A DNA stretch of 64,000 bases from a bacterium (lineage in GTDB: Bacteria > Planctomycetota > Planctomycetia > Pirellulales > Pirellulaceae): contig WGNR01000017.1 in assembly GCA_016124445.1 (NCBI GenBank), positions 91,358 to 155,357 of the forward strand, in the 5' to 3' direction. This document shows positions 63,401 through 64,000 of this stretch, piece after piece; within the stretch, counting starts at the first letter, position 1, and each line of letters begins with the position of its first letter. The notes under the pieces are model-generated. The model had not been told where the DNA came from and ran no database searches. It saw nothing but the letters and a program-made list of their open reading frames with translations. Both the position numbers and the translations under genes were made by a program.

Positions 63401-64000
63401 CGTTTTTGATATCGGCGTCGTAGCTGGTATCCAAAAGTTCTACGCCGTCGTCGTTAAGTGGCGACGAATCTGAGCCATAAACATCCTGCGCGGATAAATA
63501 ATTCGGGCTTGCTACGAGCTTCAGTTTCAGGTTTTCATTTGGCTCGGTTTTCCCATCTGCCTTGCCTTCAAACGAAAGGTAGCCTTGAGCGTATGCGCCC
63601 AGATTAACTTGAAAGACTCCACTACTAACTTGCAGCTCCTGACCGCTACCAACACCATACCCATCAGTACTCCAAAACATCCGAATATCGTCGCTGTTAG
63701 CTGCATCTCCTTCCAGTTGCAGCGAAATATCCATATTATTGCCACCTGACCAGCCAGAGATCGTCACCCCCGTGCCACCAAAGTTTCCTCCACTGGTTGT
63801 TTCATAAAAATCGGTGCCACCAGAGAAGTGGATTTTTGGCACGATGCCACCGCTGGAGCTCGAACCACCACTCGAGGTCGAACCACCACTCGAAGTCGAA
63901 CCACCACTCGAAGTCGAACCACCACTCGAAGTCGAACCACCACTCGAAGTCGAACCACCACTCGAAGTCGAACCACCACTCGAAGTCGAACCACCACTCG
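57405..64000 (-). CDS. Giant Rhs/YD-repeat protein, N-terminus beyond the window
   Basis: At least 2197 residues are encoded; the frame stays open to the window edge, so the true start is not visible. From the N-terminal side, visible parts are: a Ser/Gly/Thr linker from an 18-base tandem repeat, a Calx-beta-like region (residues about 55-350, counting from the edge), then a long series of YD repeats (TYTYDNLGR, YTYDSNGN) with at least fourteen inserts of the DPDGxG type. The Rhs core ends with LQYNRARYFDSEVGKWISED and YVHNSPVSSRDPSGL near 58030. The last ~210 residues are a variable tip (FNYGINWWVKDPNKD, KKWDYLEAWEV, FENITLPNDFAPGS) with no motif I can assign; its GC is visibly lower than that of the core. 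Rhs proteins form a shell that carries a C-terminal toxin or adhesin; here the tip's activity is unknown. Confidence 0.93.
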   Translation of the reverse strand, partial: SGGSTSSGGSTSSGGSTSSGGSTSSGGSTSSGGSTSSGGSTSSGGSSSSGGIVPKIHFSGGTDFYETTSGGNFGGTGVTISGWSGGNNMDISLQLEGDAANSDDIRMFWSTDGYGVGSGQELQVSSGVFQVNLGAYAQGYLSFEGKADGKTEPNENLKLKLVASPNYLSAQDVYGSDSSPLNDDGVELLDTSYDADIKNVTPNTNGEQVDAKCGCTGIPITIDMASNNVVVAFDAIITNPDADANHNISDTLTMDIVITPDDTNVSAMNLTTTGSFVWPATGEEQVKAHFVFNIPRSSFGDSDIVKFSYQVAGTQYVGSTTKYQLVNDDPVDSPITGKGKFLLLKKQATIGGVKRIFADSDGALVADGLSSDNYSSDGSGGYVSAEGTFSELSALGGGGYQLVDKDNNVFVFDADGYVQTKTDSKGRVTDYTYTTVNSKKLIYLIEGPFVTTTFTYDSYGELTNVVDTEGESITFNYTNGFITSIVRPDPDGSGPLSTQVTTYTYDANDRMTSRTTPDGEVTTWTYDSTGNLASMETTGGTHQDIVSPQYQAVTTDDAYKTVTNEFGSQKTWEDSRGNVTKEIDALGNETNYIRDANGLLLKKILPDPDGTGPLAAPVYEYTYDSRGNMLTETLPDSSVRTWVYDSTWNEPVKYTDANGNITTWTYDSTYDLKLTETKVIGQIDDGVNLETDDLTTTYTYTSAPSLSTDPPQGLVESVTDPDGVETDYEYDADGNRTKTTYAVGTSDEAYTTSTYDSEGHLLTRTDELGNTTTYTYDDLGRQLTVTSEDPDGAGSLSATVTTYTYNSQGKRATMSVNGRTTTYAYDSNGRLTSVTQEDPDGSGPLAAPVTSYTYDSNGNQLTVTDPLGNVTTNTYTSGVLTSVTQEDPDGAGPLSAPVTSYTYDDNGRVLTVTDPLNRVTTYAYDNLGRQTSVTLPDPDGGGSLTSLVSSTTYDAFGRVASQTNTDGTTVSYTYDSEGNKLTETTDLGTTTYTYDELNRVSTITTEDPDGTGSLVALVTTYAYTASGQVASITTPKGTTSYTYDNRRRRTSTTLPDPDGAGSLSAPTTSTTYDDAGNKLTETDALGNVTTYTYDNLNRVITITSPDPDGAGSLTSPVTSYAYDEFGQLVSMTDPNGGETTYTYDDLGRKITETKPDPDGAGSLTSPEVSYAYDANGQMTSMTDELGNTTTYTYDNLGRQITVTMPDPDGAGSLTAPEMSYSYDAAGQLTSMTDPMGQTTSYTYDYMGRKLTETLPDPDGAGPGGSLAAPVTTYTYNSHGQLASVTDAESQTVSYTYNSAGLMATKVDPTGTTTYTYDALGRQSTITEPDPDGAGPLSAPTTSYTYDSVGDMVGMTTLDGTTSYEYDNLGRATKVTMPDPDGAGSGVSPWTVYTYDANGQKLTETDRLGHETSYMYDNLGRLIATTDAESGETDYTYDANGNRLTLTDSVGNTTTWTYDALNRMLTNTNELSDTRSYEYDAAGNLTQYTDRDGRVIDYTYDNLQRRTAEKWMNGSTTVRTLSYSYDAASHLTEASDPEATYTFTYDNLGRNIGTTHDLAALGFDVVLGESYDGLNRRTGLTAEIDGTADLENSYTYDYYGRMTEATQAGQTGGNTVAEKRVDFAYDATNKGQFTSIDRYADLSGTNLVASTAYAYDGDRQITGITHTDGSSSTLAGYTYSYDEGNRLTAFTVYGYSSEDATYSYDDTNQLTGADRSGTTSDESYTYDANGNRTNTGYTTGDNNQLTSDGTFNYTYDDEGNRLTKTNISTSELTEYTWDYRNRLTSIVTKDSGGTVTKEVDYTYDIFNRRIVKTIDADGAGSGTATEQVYIYDGLRSEQGNAGDHMLLRFDESDALTDRYFYGPSVDQILASEAVTSTSSAGDVLWALTDNLGTVRDVASYDSGTDTTTVENHLTYNSFGKITAETASAVDFLFGFTGRERDEESDLQYNRARYFDSEVGKWISEDPLEFDAGDANLLRYVHNSPVSSRDPSGLQQAKWLLGFTNNPRNPTGIDGKGLPGPYGVFNYGINWWVKDPNKDTRFPADMEDGNRTNNWIVQHLTVTFKVTKNGAPISHPADDKKWDYLEAWEVDGRTPKRVNGIRTEIQPDLYQIEVAAPEGSCGSILFEGKAYFFENITLPNDFAPGSVPHAGILQSTFNTKAMTGFTPSSNSVEHSILVEWDENGKTKTTVIGDDFSQKK
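63861..64000. repeat. 18-base tandem repeat encoding a Ser/Gly/Thr linker
   Basis: The unit CGAACCACCACTCGAAGT is repeated about 7.8 times from 63861 to the window edge, with slight change only in the first unit. On the minus strand, in frame with the Rhs gene, it encodes repeated STSSGG. There are no spacers, so it is not a CRISPR array. The array continues beyond the window. Confidence 0.95.

Noticed and set aside
63861..64000. Possible CRISPR array
   Set aside because: The 18-base units are contiguous without spacers and stay in frame with the Rhs gene, so this is a coding tandem repeat.

Overview
The window looks like a piece of a planctomycete chromosome, most likely Pirellulaceae (Blastopirellula/Bremerella type). 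That is inferred from gene content: two DUF1552/DUF1592 cytochrome-c-like modules, secreted sulfatase and EF-hand esterase genes, a DUF1559 prepilin-like protein, a small protein starting MSQSNPYQSP, squalene-cyclase-like repeat proteins with an N-terminal membrane anchor, an Nqr operon, and a giant YD-repeat protein rich in DPDGxG inserts. No database search was possible, so all names rest on motifs and domain recall.

Layout. 1-2030: tssL (cut by the window edge) and tssK, type VI secretion baseplate/membrane parts. 2401-6745: a four-gene operon (C39-like peptidase, RLAN/RimK-type ATP-grasp ligase, GCS2 glutamate-cysteine-ligase-like enzyme, N-formylglutamate amidohydrolase-like enzyme) that looks like a small amide/peptide-forming pathway with unknown product. 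6899-10392: membrane protein, prepilin-peptidase-like protein without its second catalytic Asp, QueD/PTPS-like enzyme, MogA-like enzyme. 10444-15831: a 1153-residue candidate PPi-dependent PEP carboxykinase and an IlvD/Edd dehydratase. 16007-23575: Hsp20, a DUF1552/DUF1592 pair, a sulfatase and an EF-hand esterase. 23719-24954: an ankyrin-SUFU protein, followed by an inverted pair of REP-like hairpins. 25195-32468: complete nqrABCDEF-apbE-nqrM. 33049-36988: HisA-like protein and two squalene-cyclase-like paralogues. 37493-42451: rpmG, a lipoprotein, a DUF1559 protein, a XylR-type regulator and recJ. 42551-45754: tRNA-Pro(CGG) followed by a three-gene, start/stop-overlapping ABC-three-component (ABC-3C) conflict cassette. 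46236-55206: a small secreted protein, then an operon of DUF1592, DUF1552, FGE-like and hydrolase genes divergent from an ECF sigma/FecR-like pair. 55549-64000: an orphan, decayed Rhs C-terminal module, a secreted WD40 protein, and a giant Rhs/YD-repeat gene that runs off the right edge.

The best candidates for under-described biology are the ABC-3C cassette beside tRNA-Pro, the Rhs/WD40/orphan-tip locus (the orphan shares the uncharacterised C-terminal domain of the intact Rhs protein), the four-gene amidoligase operon, and the candidate PPi-PEPCK. Most other regions are ordinary housekeeping or typical planctomycete secreted-protein clusters.
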